Origin: Prorocentrum cordatum
Taxonomy: Eukaryota > Sar > Dinophyceae > Prorocentrales > Prorocentraceae
DNA: 62,000 nt
Assembly: GCA_963575745.1 (NCBI GenBank)
Contig: CAUYUJ010020170.1
Location: forward strand, 365,187 to 427,186
Reading direction: 5' to 3'
Part shown: one piece after another, positions 11,590 to 23,170 of the stretch
Numbering within the stretch: the stretch's first letter is position 1
Layout of the letters: each line of letters starts with the position of its first letter
The notes under the pieces: generated by a model
What the model was told of the DNA's origin: nothing
Seen by the model: only the letters and a program-made list of their open reading frames with translations
The model's database searches: none
Program-made: the position numbers and the translations under genes

Positions 11590-12247
11590 AGAATCTGCGC
11601 CCACGAGCCTGGCCACCAAAACAAGCAAACCGATCGAGACATCCTCAAAATCTGGCCCACCTGGGGGGTGAAAATGAGCGCCTCGCTCGAGACATCCTCC
11701 AAATCTGCTCCGAAAGCGAAGGATGTTGGGCCCAGAAACAAGCAAACCGCCTGAGACATCCCCACTAAATGGCCGCGAACGAGCCCGTGCAACCACCCCT
11801 GGCGGCTCCCCTTAGGGCCGCGAGCCTGGCCACGAAAACAAGCAAACCGATCGAGACATCCTCAAAATCTGGCCCACCTGGGGGGTGAAAATGAGCGCCT
11901 CGCTCGAGACATCCTCCAAATCTGCTCCGAAAGCGAAGGATGTTGGGCCAGAAACAAGCAAACCGCCTGAGACATCCCCACACAATGGCCGCGAACGAGC
12001 CCGTGCAACCACCCCTGGCGGCTCCCCTTAGGGCCACGAGCCTGGCCACCAAAACAAGCAAACCGATCGAGACATCCTCAAAATCTGGCCCACCTGGGGG
12101 GTGAAAATGAGCGCCTCGCTCGAGACATCCTCCAAATCTGCTCCGAAAGCGAAGGATGTTGGGCCCAGAAACAAGCAAACCGCCTGAGACATCCCCACAA
12201 AATGGCCGCGAACGAGCCCGTGCAAACACCCCTGGCGGCTCCCCTTA
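11590..12247 (+). repeat. 217-bp tandem repeat, three copies
   Basis: GCCTGGCCAC.AAAACAAGC recurs at 11607, 11824 and 12040, spacing 217 and 216 bp, with near identity between copies. The unit contains CTCGAGACATCCTC and GCGAAGGATGTTGGGCC. Diverged reverse-complement copies lie at 28,640-29,215. Confidence 0.92.
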
Positions 12248-12458
12248 GGGGTGCTGAAACCAGCGCCCCGCCTGAGACATCCTCACAATCTGCTCTCCAA
12301 GCGAAGGATGTTGGGCCCAGAAACAAGCAAACCGCCTGAGACATCCCCACAAAATGGCCGCGAACGAGCCCGTGCAACCACCCCTGGCGGCTCCCCTTAG
12401 GGGTGCTGAAACCAGCGCCCCGCCTGAGACATCCTCACAATCTGCTCTCCAAGCGAAG
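12248..12458 (+). repeat. 152-bp tandem repeat, ~1.4 copies
   Basis: GTGCTGAAACCAGCGCCCCG occurs at 12251 and 12403. The unit is a shortened relative of the 217-bp unit, sharing the GCGAAGGATGTTGGGCCC and ATGGCCGCGAACGAGCC parts. Confidence 0.85.
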
Positions 12459-12720
12459 TCTGAGTATGACTAATACTGTGTATGAGTAAGTCTGGGTATG
12501 AGTGAGTCTGTGTATGAGTACGTCTGAGTATGAGTAATACTGTGTATGAGTAAGTCTGGGTATGAGTAAGTCTGTGTATGAGTACGTCTGGGTGTGAGTA
12601 AGTCTGTGTATGAGTAAGTCTGTGTATGAGTATGTCTGAGTGAGTGTGAGTATGAGTAAGTCTGAGTATGAGTAAGTCTGAGTATGAGTAAGTCTGAGTA
12701 TGAGTAGGTCTGAGTATGAG
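12459..12720 (+). repeat. TGAGTATGAGTAAGTC minisatellite
   Basis: About 16 tandem units of roughly 16 bp, alternating GTCTGAGTATGAGTAA, GTCTGTGTATGAGTAC and GTCTGGGTATGAGTAA. A GGAGGA-rich stretch follows (12,721-12,770). Confidence 0.92.
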
Positions 12721-12789
12721 GAAAGAGGAGGAGGGGAGGAGGAAAGAGGAGGAGGGAGAGGGAGTAGGAGGCGTCCAAGTAATAACAAG

Positions 12790-14120
12790 AACCCCATCTT
12801 AGGATATGGGAAAAAACAATACACGGGGATATTTGTTGTTCTAACACCGTCGCGCGCATGCCGAAATCTTTGAACAACCTTCGGTGTCGGAAGGATTTCG
12901 CAATCGAGTTTCCAAAACAAACATACAAAAAACACAGGGTTTCGCAACACTGACTTGCTAAAAAAGAGTACGCGCGAGCTTTTGCGAAATCTTAAGGAAA
13001 CCATAGGTTCATCAAGATTTTCACAAAATGCTACCAAACGGGTTTTGCGCGCACGCATGTCGAAATCTGTCGAAAACCCTTGCGCGTGTGACGTCGCGAG
13101 AATCCTCTGCAAGAGATGGGACGAAGTGCAGACGCGCGCGTCGTCGCGCGCGCATGCCGAAATCCTTGAAAAACCTCCGGTGTCGGAAGGATTTCGCAAT
13201 CGAGTTTCCAAAAAAACATACAACAACACAGGGTTTCGCAACATTGATTTGCTAAAAAAGCTTACGCGCGAGCTCTTGCGAAATCTTACGAAAACCATCG
13301 GTGTTTCAAGATTTTCACAAAATGCTACCAAACGGGTTTTGCGCGCACGCATGTCGAAATCTGTCGAATACCCTTGCGCGTGTGACGTCGCGAGAATCCT
13401 CTGCAAGAGATGGGACGAAGTGCAGACGCGCGCGTCGTCGCGCGCGCATGCCGAAATCCTTGAAAAACCTCCGGTGTCGGAAGGATTTCGCAATCGAGTT
13501 TCCAAAAAAACATACAACAACACAGGGTTTCGCAACATTGATTTGCTAAAAAAGCTTACGCGCGAGCTCTTGCGAAATCTTAAGAAAACCATCGGTTTTT
13601 CAAGATTTTCACAAAATGCTACCAAACGGGTTTTGCGCGCACGCATGTCGAAATCTGTCGAACACCCTTGCGCGTGTGACGTCGCGAGAATCCTCTGCAA
13701 GAGATGGGACGAAGTGCAGACGCGCGCGTCGTCGCGCGCGCATGCCGAAATCCTTGAAAAACCTCCGGTGTCGGAAGGATTTCGCAATCGAGTTTCCAAA
13801 AAAACATACAACAACACAGGGTTTCGCAACATTGATTTGCTAAAAAAGCTTACGCGCGAGCTCTTGCGAAATCTTAAGAAAACCATCGGTTTTTCAAGAT
13901 TGTCACAAAATGCTACCAAACGGACTTCGCGCGCGCATGTCGAAATCTGTCGAGCGCCCTTGCGCGTGTGCCGTCGCGAGAATCCTCTGCGCGCGTATGC
14001 CGAAGTCCTTCAAAACCCATCGGCTTCGGAAGGATTTGAACATCGTGTGTCCAAAAAACCTACAAAAACACGAGGTTTCGCAACACGGATTTTCAACAAA
14101 AGCGTGTGCACGCGCTCTTG

Positions 14121-14151
<31 letters not shown>

Positions 14152-15345
14152 CTCCCTCCTCCCGCGTCGTCGTCGTCGTCGTCGCCTACGTCGTCCTCTG
14201 TCTTTCCTCGTGTTCGTCGTCGTTGTCCTCTTTGGCGTCGTGGTCGTTTCCGTCGTCGTTGTCGCCGTGGTCGTCCTTCCTCCTCCTCCCTCGTCGTCGT
14301 CGTCCGTCGTCGGCGTCTCGTCCTCGTCCCTCCTATTTCGTCGCCGTCGTCGTCGTCGTTGTCGTCGTCGTCACTCCTCCCTCGTCGTTGTCGTCGTCAG
14401 CGTCGCCGTCCTTCCTCTTTCTTCGTCGTTCGCGTCGTCGCCGTCCTCCCTCCTCCCTCGTCGTTGTCGTCGTTGTCGTCGTTGTCGCCGTCGTCGTCCT
14501 CTGTCGTCGTCGTCTTCGTTGGCGATGTCGTCGTCGTCGTCGTCGTCTTCGTCGTCGTTGTCGCCGCCGTCGTCGTCGCCGCCGTCGGTGTCGTCGTCGG
14601 CGTCGGCGTCGGCGTCGTTGACGTCGGCGTCGTCGTCGGTATCGTCGTCGTCGGCGTCGTCATCGTCGTCGTCGTTGTCATCGTCGTCGTCGTTGTCGGC
14701 GTCGGCGTCGTCGTCGTTGTCGTCGTCGTCGGCGTCGCTGTCGTTGGCGATGGCGTCGCCGTCCTTCCTCCTTCTTTGTCGTTCGCGTCGTCGCCGTCCT
14801 CCCTCCTCTCTCGTCGTTGTCGTCGTTGTCGTCGTTGTCGCCGTCGTCGTCCGCTCTCCTCCCTCGTCGTCGTCTTCGTTGGCGATGTCGTCGTCGTCTT
14901 CGTCGTCGTCTTCGTCGGCGTCGTCGTCGTCTTCGTCGTCGTCGTCGTCGGCGTCGTCGTCGTCGCCGCCGTCGGTGTCGTCGTCGTCGTCGTCGTCGGC
15001 GTCGTTGACGTCGGCGTCGTCGTCGGTGTCGTCGTTATCGTCGTCGTCGGCGTCGTCATCGTCGTCGTCGTTGTCATCATCGTCGTCGTCGTCGTCGGCG
15101 TCGGCGTCGTCGTTGTCGGTGTCGTCGTCGTCGTCGTCGTCGTTGTCGGCGTCGTCAAAGTCATTGGAGACGTCGGTGTCGTCGTAGTCGTTGTCGGCGG
15201 CGTCGCCGTCGTCGTTGTCGCTGTCGTCGTCGGCGTCGCTGTCGTTGCCAAGTGCCATTTGGTACCCACCGTCACGGTCGCAAGAGATTTTGCAAGCCAA
15301 GTTGCGGGTGGGTGGGTGGGATGTTTGCGCGAGCAGTGGAGGTGG
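12790..15345 (+). repeat. Array unit 3, expanded by a 294-bp triplication
   Basis: The leader is missing. The body begins near 12,830 and contains the 294-bp triplication. The GTC tract runs 14,118-15,245, with an internal partial duplication near 14,755 where CGTCGCCGTCCTTCC restarts. The tail carries GGTACCCACCGTCAC and TTGCGGGTGGG. Confidence 0.88.
13031..13912 (+). repeat. 294-bp tandem repeat, three near-identical copies
   Basis: CTACCAAACGG starts at 13031, 13325, 13619 and 13913 (the last a diverged partial copy), so the period is exactly 294 bp. As 294 is 98 codons, several frames remain open across all copies on both strands: an 805-codon plus-strand frame spans 12,955-15,372 and a 494-codon minus-strand frame spans 12,435-13,919. 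I recognise no domain; the open frames are best explained by the in-frame period. Confidence 0.95.
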
Positions 15346-16735
15346 TCAAGCGCGGTGCAGGGTAGTCACTAAACAGAAGATAGACGCTACCCCCCCCCCC
15401 CCCAGCGTTATCGGTTTCCCTTTTGGGTATGTGAACCACATACGATTGTGACCGCATGTCCATCCTAAATGAATTTGCACTATCCCAGGGGGGCCAGTAT
15501 CGCCCCCCCTGAGGTTCCCTTGTAAGAAACCATACGCGGACATTTGTTGTTCTAACATCAGACTTTTTCGCGAATCCCTTGCAAAAAATGGGACGAAGTG
15601 CAGACGCGCGCGTCGTCGCGCGCGCATGCCGAAATCCTTCAAAAACCTCCGGTGCCGGAAGGATTTCGCAATCGAGTTTCCAAAAAAGTATACAACAACA
15701 CAGGGTTTCGCAACACTGATTTGCTAAACAAGCTTACGCGCGAGCTCTTGCGAAGTCTTAAGAAAACCATAGGTTTATCAAGATTTTCACAAAAGCCGAC
15801 GACGACGACAACGACGACACCTACGAAGACAACGACGACGTCAACGACGCCGACGACGACGAAAACGACGACGACGACGACGGCGGCGACGACGACGACG
15901 CCGACGCCGACGACGAAGACGACGACGACGCCGACGCAAACGACGACCACGAAGACGACGACGACGTCGCCAACGAAGACGACGACGACGGAGGAGGGAG
16001 GACGACGACAACGACGACAACGACGACAACGACGAGGGAGGAGGGAGGACGGCGACGACGCGAACGACGAAGAAGGAGGAAGGACGGCGACGCTGACGAC
16101 GACAACGACGAAGAAGGAGGAGGAAGGACGACCACGGCGACAACGAGGACGGAAACGACCACGACGCCAAAGAGGACGACGACGACGAACACGAAGAAAA
16201 GCAGAGGACGACGTAGGCGACGACGACGACGACGCGGGAGGAGGGAGGACGGCGACGACGACGACGACGACGCAAGAGCGCGCGCGCACGCTTTTGTTGA
16301 AAATCCGTGTTGCGAAACCTCGTGTTTTTGTAGGTTTTTTGGACACGCGATTTTGAAATCCTTCCGAAACCGTTGGGTTTTGAAGGATTTCGGCATACGC
16401 GCGCGACGACGCGCGCGTCTGCACTTCGTCCCATTTTTTGCTGAGGATTCTCGCGACGGCACACGCGCAAGGGCGCTCGACAGATTTCGACATGCGCGCG
16501 CGCACGAAGCCCGTTTGGTAGCATTTTGTGAAAATCTTGATAAACCTATGGTTTTCTTAAGATTTCGCAAGAGCTCGCGCGTAATCTTTTGTAGCAAATC
16601 AGTGTTGTGAAGCCCTGTGTTTTTGCATGTTTGTTTTGGAAACTCGATTGCGAAATCCTTCCTGCACCGAAGGTGTTTGAAGGATTTCGGCATGCGCGCG
16701 CGACGGCGCGCGCGTGTGCACTTCGTCCCATGTTT
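15346..16735. repeat. Array unit 4 with inverted interior
   Basis: Leader at 15,383-15,520 (hairpin 15,487-15,517) and the first part of the body run forward. At about 15,795 the sequence switches to GAC tracts and then to the reverse complement of the body, ending at about 16,735 where forward body sequence resumes. The inverted stretch includes GTC/GAC tract 15,797-16,275 and two reversed body segments. Confidence 0.85.
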
Positions 16736-17071
16736 TGCAACACTGATTTGCTAACAAAGCTTCCGCGCGAGCTCTTGCGAAATCTTAAGAAATCCATAGG
16801 TTTTTTTCAAGATCTTCACAACATGCTATTAAACGGGCTTCGCGCGCGCATGTCGAAATCAGTCGAACGCCCTTGCGCGCGTGCCGTCGCGAGAATCCTC
16901 TGCAAACAATGGGACGAAGTGCAGACGCGCGCGTCGTCGCGCGCGTATGCCGAAATCCTTGAAAACCCATCGGCTTCGGAAGGATTTCAAAATCGCGTGT
17001 CCCAAAAACCTACAAAACACGAGGTTTCGCAACACGGGTTTTCAACAAAAGAGTGTTCGCGCGCGCTCTTG

Positions 17072-17105
<34 letters not shown>

Positions 17106-17810
17106 CTCCTCCCGCGTCGTCGTCGTCGTCGTCGCCTACGTCGTCCTGTGTCTTTCCTCGTGTTCGTCGTCCTCGTCCTCTTTGGCGTCGTGGTCGTTTC
17201 CGTCGTCGTTGTCGCCGTGGTCGTCCTTCCTCCTCCTCCCTCGTCGTCGTCGTCGTCCATCGTCGGCGTCTCGTCGTCGTCCCCCGTATTTCGTCGCCGT
17301 CGTCGTCGTCGTCGTTGTCGTCGTCGTCATCCCTCCTCCTTCGTCGTTGTCGTCGTCGGCGTCGCCGTCCTTCCTCCTTCTTCGTCGTTCGCGTCGTTCG
17401 CGTCGTCGCCGTCCTCCCTCCTCTCTCGTCGAAGTCGTCGTTGTCGTCGTTGTCGTCGTTGTCGCCGTCGTCGTCCTTCCTCCTCCCTCGTCGTCGTCTT
17501 CGTTGGCGACGTCGTCGTCTTCGTCGTCGGCGTCGGCGTCGTTGTCGTCGTAGAAGTCGTCGGAGACGTCGTCGATGTCGTCGTAGTCGCCGTCGTCGTC
17601 GTCGTCGGTGTCGTCGCAGTCGGTGTCGGCGGCGCCGTCGTCGTCGTTGTCGCTGTCGTCGTCGGCGTCGGTGTCGTGGCCAAGTGTCATGTGGTACCTG
17701 CCGTCACGGTCTTGTCTTAAGAGGTATTGCGACCAAGTTGCGGGTGGGAGGGTGGGATGTTTGCACGAGCAGTGGAGAGGACAGCTTCAAGACGGTCAAA
17801 TCATTAAACA
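16736..17810 (+). repeat. Array unit 5
   Basis: Forward body, GTC tract 17,075-17,665 and tail with GGTACCTGCCGTCACGG to about 17,805. Its leader is replaced by the inverted stretch of unit 4. Confidence 0.85.
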
Positions 17811-19055
17811 CAGAATAGGATCTACCCCCCCCGGCGTTATCGGCCCCCCTTTCGGGTATGTAAATCATGTATGATTATAACCACCTGCCCATCCTAAATA
17901 TGAATTTGCACTATCCCAGGCCAGCCGGGTTCCCCCCCCTGAGGTTCCCTTGTGAAAAACACTATGCGGTGGCATTTGTGTTCTAACAGCACTTTTTCGC
18001 GAATCATTTTGAAAAAAGGGGACGAAGTGCACACGCGCGCGCCGTCGCGCGCGCATGCCGAAATCCTTCAAACACCTTCGGTGCCAGAAGGATTCCGCAA
18101 TCGAGTTTCCAAAGAGCATACAAACACACAGGGTTTCGCAACACCTGATTTGCTAACAGAGCTTCCGCGCGAGCTCTTGCGAAATCTTAAGAAAACCATA
18201 GGTTTTTTTCAAGATTTTCTCAACATGCTATTAAACGAGCTTCGCGCGCGCATGTCGAAATCAGTCGAACGCCCTTGCGCGTGTGCCGTCGCGAGAATCC
18301 TCTGCAAAAAATTGGACGGAGTGCAGACGCGCGCGTCGTGGCGCGCGCACGCCGAAAACCTTCAAAACCCATCCGTTTTGGAAGGATTTCAACATCGTGT
18401 GTCCAAAAAACATACAAAAACACGAGGTTTCGCAACACGCATTTTCAACAAAAGCGTGCGCGCGCGCTCTTGCGTCGTCGTCGTCGTCGTCGCCGTCCTC
18501 CCTCCTCCCGCGTCGTCGTCGCCTACGTCGTCCTCTGTCTTTCCTCGTGTTCGTCGTCGTCGTCCTCTTTGGCGTCGTGGTCGTTTCCGTCGTCGTTGTC
18601 GCCGTGGTCGTCCTTCCTCCTCCTCCCGTCGTCGTCGTCGTCCGTCGTCGGCGTCTCGTCGTCGTCCCTCCTACTTCGTCGCCGTCGTCGTCGTCGTCGT
18701 CGTTGTCGTCGTCGTCATCCCTCCTCCCTCGTCATTGTCGTCGTCGGCGTCGCCGTCCTTCCTCCTTCTTCGTCGTTCGCGTCGTCGCCGTCCTCCCTCC
18801 TCCCTTGTCGTTGTCGTCGTTGTCGTCGTTGTCGCCGTCGTCGTCCTTCCTCCTCCCTCGTCGTCGTCTTCGTTGGCGACGTCGTCGTCGTCTTCGTCGT
18901 CGTCGGCGTCGGCGTCGGTGTCGTCGTCGAAGTCGTCGGAGACGTCGTCGGTGTCGTCGTCGTCGTTGTCGTCGGTGTCGTCGTCGTCGTCGGTTTTAAG
19001 TGGGTGGGATGTTTGCGCAAGCAGTGGAGATGACGACTTCGAGTTCAACGGAGTG
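17811..19055 (+). repeat. Array unit 6
   Basis: Leader from 17,818 (hairpin arm weakened), body, and GTC tract 18,475-18,990. The tail is shortened: the GGTACC part is missing and the tract joins GTGGGTGGGATGTTTGCGC directly. Confidence 0.85.
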
Positions 19056-20545
19056 GATTCTCCTTTCTAAAAGACTAATAGATTCTACCCCCCCCCCCGG
19101 ACTTATCGGGTCCCCCGCGCGTGCTGCAAATCACATATGATTCTGACCACATGTCCATCCTAAATATGAATTCGTATCATCCCAGCCAAGCCGGGTTCCC
19201 CCCCCCTGCGGTTCCCTGTCAAATAGCATTATGCGGGGACATGTTTCTTTCTAACATAACACTTTTTCACGAATCCCTTGCAACAAATGGGACGAAGTGC
19301 GCACGCGCGCGTCGTCGCGCGCGCATGCCGAAATCCTTCAAAAACCTTCAGTGCCGGAAGGATTTCGCAATCGAGTTTCCGAAAAACATACAAAAACACA
19401 TGGTTTCGCAACACTGATTTGCTAAAAAACTTTCGCGCGAGCTCTTGCAAAATTTCAAGAAAACCATAGGTTTTTCAAGATTTTCTCATAATGCTACCAA
19501 GCGGGCTTCGCGCGCGCGCATGTCGAAATCTGTCGAACGCTCTTGCGCGTGTGCCGTCGCGAGAATCCTCTGCAAAAAATGGGACGGAGTGCAGACGCGC
19601 GCGTCGTCGCGGACGTATGTAGAAAACCTTCAAAACCCATCGGTTTCGGAAGGATTTCAAAATCGTGCGTCCAAAAAACCTACAAGAACCCCAGGTTTCG
19701 CAACACGGATTTTCAACAAAAGCGTGCGCGCGCGCTCTTGCGTCGTCGTCGTCGTCATCGTCCCCCCTCCTCCCTCGTCGTCGTCGTCGTCGCCGTCGTC
19801 GTCTTCTGTCTTTCCTCGTCGTCGTCGTCGTCGTCGTCTTGGCGTCGTCGTCGCTTCCGTCGTCGTTGTCGCCGTGGTCGTCCTTCCTCCCTCGTTGTCT
19901 TCGTCGGCGTCTCGTCGTTGTCCCTCCTATTTCGTCGCCGTCGTCGTCGTCGTCGTCTTCGTCGTCGTGGTCTTCACTCCTCCCTCGTCGTTATCCTCCT
20001 CCCTCGTCGTCGTCGTCCGTCGTCGGCGTCTCGTCGTCGTCCCTCCTATTTCGTCGCCGTCGTCGTCGTCTTCGTCGTCGTTGTCGTCGTCGTCGTCTTC
20101 CCTCCTCCCTCGTCGTTGTCGTCGTCGGCGTCGCCGTCCTTCCTCCTTCTTCGTCGTTGGCGTCGTCGCCGTCCTTCCTCCTCCATCGTCGTTGTCGTCG
20201 TTGTCGCCGTCGTCGTTTTTTCTCCTCCCTCGTCGTCGTCTCCGTTGGCGACGTCGTCGTCGTCTTCGTCGTCGTCGTCGGCGTCTTTGTCGTCGTCGTC
20301 GGTGTCGTCGTCGTCGTTGTCGTCGAAAACATTGGAGACGTCGTCGGTGTCGTCGCAGTCGGTGTCGGCGTCGCCGTCGTCGTCGATGTCGCTGTCGTCG
20401 TCGGCGTCGGTGTCGTGGCCAAGTGACATGTGGTACCTACCGTCACGGTCTTGTCTGAAGAGGTCTTGCGACCAAGTTGCGGGTGGGAGGGTGGGATGTT
20501 TGCACGAGCAGTGGAGAGGACAGCTTCAAGACGGTCAAGATTAAT
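19056..20545 (+). repeat. Array unit 7
   Basis: Leader from 19,082 (ACTTATCGGG variant), body, GTC tract 19,740-20,420 and full tail with GGTACCTACCGTCACGG. Last unit of the array. Confidence 0.85.
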
Positions 20546-20655
20546 TGCACCACATAGAGTGCACCGCATAGAATGCACCGCATATGTTGCATTACATAGG
20601 TTGCATCGCATACATTGCACCGCGTAGATTGCGTCGCATAGGGTGCGGGACCCTA
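20546..20655 (+). repeat. ATTGCACCGCATAG minisatellite
   Basis: Seven to eight units of ~13-14 bp (GCACCGCATAGA / GCATCGCATACATT). Similar single words stand just before array unit 1 (8985-9025) and unit 2 (10,565-10,600), so the motif seems to be part of the array's unit boundary. Confidence 0.8.
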
Positions 20656-20993
20656 CTGGTTGTGGCCCACGCTGGCTAACATTGCATTGTAAGTGGGGAT
20701 CCCTGGAGTCCTGCGAGGGGTTCGAGCGAGATCGGGAATGATGCGATGTTGAGCGAAGCAAAGCCTATCGACATTACGTTCGGATAGAGTAAGGTGCCCA
20801 ATGTAACCCCAAAGACCCAAGAAGGCCCTGATCTGCTATGCGTTGGCTCGAGATCCAAGTTTTCGTGGATCACTTCGAATCGGGCGCCGGCCAACGCGGG
20901 CCACGCCCGCGGCGGCGACTTCGTCGAAGGCGATTGGGCAGCCCGTCAGTCCCAACAAGTGCTGGACTTCGAAGATGAGCGACGGCCAAGGAG

Positions 20994-21960
20994 GTGGACC
21001 AGATCGTCAGAAGGACGCTGGTCGACTTGGCAGCCGCGCAGGACCAGAATGAGGGGGGAAGCGGACAGTCGGATAATGGATGGCCCTGGATCGGCGGGAC
21101 ATTCGCCTGGATTGGCTGGGCCGAGCATGGCAACGACGGGGGCAGGCGCCGCCTGGGGAAGCCGCGCCACGGAGGCAGCGACACGACCCGCCCGCTGTCC
21201 AGGCACGCAATCCAGTGCAAGATTAGCTACAAGTGCGCGCAGGGCGAGCTGGTCATGCTGCGCGTTCCGAAGCACGGGGCCACGGGGCGGCAGCGGGGAG
21301 CCTGGGCCGCTCGGACCGACGGTCGGGGAGATCAGGGTCGAGGAGATACCGAGAAGCGGATCGCGAAGGAGAAGACCGCTAAGGATAAGGAGGTCAGGAC
21401 CAATGTCGAGGCAGTGAAGTCGTCGGAAGACTCGCTCGAGAATGCTAGGCCGTCGGACGAGGAAGACACGCCATGCCCCGAGGGGCAGCGCGAAGAGGCC
21501 CGCCGACCTGCAGGGCTGGAGAAAGACCCCTCAGCTGAGCCCCCAGGGCGGGGAGGGCGAGGGGCGTGGATTTCGAGCGCCTCGGCCCCGACAGGGGCCG
21601 CGACGCCGCGGCCTCCGGAGTCGACGTCGAGCGCCGCGAGGATGAGATCAAGATGAAAGACTGCGCCTGGGTCGTCGATGAGGTGGCGGAGGCGGGTCTG
21701 GTGACCGACCTCTGCGCGGAGAAGTTGATCGAAGTCTGCGACGAGGGCGGCTGCCGCGTAGGTCAAGTAACTGCCGAGAGGCCCGACGTAGAGGCCATCA
21801 GGGTCGCCGGGGAAGGCGCTGACCCGAGCATTCCGACAGGGCCAAAGCACGCAAAGGACCCGGCCAAAAATCACCCTGGAGCAGACCTGCGGGCCAGCGT
21901 GCCCCGCGCAGCGGTCAGCGCACTACGCGGCGGCTACGCGGGGGGACAGGGCAGCCAGCG
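20994..21960 (+). pseudogene. Gag/leader region of copia remnant A (uncertain)
   Basis: Charged open frames precede the recognisable pol motifs. One frame reads GELVMLRVPKHG near 21,245; a second, from 21,566, reads MKDCAWVVDEVAEAG. I recognise no zinc knuckle or protease active site. It is assigned to the element only by position and strand. Confidence 0.35.
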
Positions 21961-21989
21961 CTGGAGGAAGCTGGAGCTCAAGCGGATGA

Positions 21990-22330
21990 ATCTGCAGAAT
22001 ATAGCGGTCGTTTTCGCCCAGGTAGGGGGGGTCACCGATGACGTGCACCTCGAGTGGCCGCGCAATTATCACGGCTGGAAGTACTCCCCAGAGTTGCCGG
22101 ATGTATCGGCGAGATATGGTCAAGGCGAATTCCGACGGGTGCCGCGACGGAGCGGCCAATTCGATGGGAGCGCTGATGCGCCAACCCTGGGCGGCGTGGA
22201 CGAGCGGGAAGAGGTTGGCGACGGTGCTGCAAGGAAAGTGTGGCCCTGGCCTGGCCGGGCACGGACGTGCCGACTGCCGCGGAAGAGACCCTGCCAGACC
22301 CAGACGATGTCTTGCGAGATTGGCGAGGAT
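21990..22330 (+). pseudogene. EWPR/DGC module of copia remnant A
   Basis: One frame reads HLEWPRNYHGWKYSPEL at about 22,045-22,095. The next frame continues DGCRDGAANSMGALMRQPW and later CGPGLAGHGRADCRG. This W-P-R...H/D-G-W, D-G-C...P-W, C...H...C-G order is one I associate with dinoflagellate copia polyproteins just before the integrase; its function is not known to me. The frame switches near 22,120. Confidence 0.55.
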
Positions 22331-22509
22331 GGCCCGGCGGAACATTGCGGAGCCACCGCAGCTGACCGGGATGTTTACGGAGTTAAAGGCTGAGGAGGCG
22401 CTCGCCGCCACCGAGAAGGAGATCGATGTACGACGCGGAGAAGGAGCTGGAGTTGAGGAACGAGGAGTGGCAGGAGTGGAACAAGCTCGACTCGGTCAAG
22501 AGGAACGGG

Positions 22510-23170
22510 ATGAAGAAGGCTGCGATGAGGCTGCGTCGCACTTTTGGACATCGACCACCTCGTACGATGGCACCGGCGCTGCGACGACAGGGATCATCTG
22601 CCACCGCCATCTCGGTAGCGAAGCAGACCGAGTTCAGTTCGTGCATCGAGAACCGTGCCCCCGAACCACCGCCAGCCGCGGTGCTCAAACCAGCTCAACG
22701 TCGGCGGCAGGTCGTCGGCGCGGACGCGAAGGAGATTCCAGGGAACGACGAGATCGGGGGAAAGTACCTGGTGATCGTGGATGAGGCCAGCAAGCTGACA
22801 CTGGCCATCAAGATCCTTGGGGCCCCGGCTTAGGCTTCGAGGACATGAGCGGCGATGGAGCTGCTGGAGGCATTCGGAGGTCACCTGGCCCGATCGGCCC
22901 GGGATGCGCGCGGTGCTTCGACTGGGCCCGGGAGGGGCCTTGGTGCCCCGCGAGTTCTTCGACAGCGTCGCCGGGCAAGGTGCGGCCTTGGGCCCTCGCG
23001 CGACACACGCGCATTGGCAAAGTGGGGTCGCTGAACAAACCAGCAAGACAATCTTCGAGTTCGTGACGGCTCTACATCGGGATCATTGCGCCGACCTGGA
23101 GGCGGCGCGCGCAGCTGGTGAGGCACGCGACACCGCGAAGAGGGTTGAAGGTTACCGTCCCAGCCAGTAG
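22510..23170 (+). pseudogene. Copia integrase of remnant A
   Basis: The frame from 22,426 contains a GAG-pre-integrase-like LRRTFGH segment, then VVGADAKEIPG (first catalytic Asp of a DDE integrase) and GGKYLVIVDEASKLTLAIKI. The next frame (22,817-23,170) reads RLGPGGALVPREFF where D-P-E-G-A is expected, so the second Asp is lost. It then reads THAHWQSGVAEQTSKTIFEF, retaining the third acidic position and the typical H-x-Q-x-G. Integrase would insert element cDNA; this copy is dead. Confidence 0.7.

Larger units (their letters stand above)
10771..12460 (-). repeat. 1.7-kb composite block, copy 1 (inverted partner at 28.6-30.05 kb)
   Basis: Its order is: a ~190-bp unique-looking start with CTAGGCGCAAGAGCTTTCGA; a GGCCTCCTGG minisatellite; ~60-bp monomers; a second GGCCTCCTGG minisatellite; and 217-bp and 152-bp tandem units. 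The same components recur in reverse-complement order at 28,620-30,045. The block splits the higher-order array. Confidence 0.8.
8985..20545 (+). repeat. Higher-order tandem array (leader, body, GTC tract)
   Basis: About seven related units of roughly 1.1-2.5 kb. Each full unit has four parts: (1) a leader with CTCTACCCCC, GCGTTATCGGT, TCGGGTATGTAAATCA and a G-run/C-run hairpin; (2) a body with GGGACGAAGTGCAGACGCGC, GCATGCCGAAATCCTT and GCATGTCGAAATC; (3) a long GTC trinucleotide tract; (4) a tail with GGTACCCACCGTCAC and TTGCGGGTGGG. Leaders start near 9038, 10630, 15383, 17818 and 19082. The array is interrupted at 10.77-12.79 kb and contains an inverted stretch at 15.8-16.7 kb. Open frames inside it come from repeat structure; no protein family is recognised. 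Confidence 0.9.

Noticed and set aside
12955-15372. 805-codon plus-strand frame as a real repetitive protein
   Set aside because: Its period comes from a 294-bp DNA repeat that leaves other frames and the opposite strand open too; related units are broken by stops.
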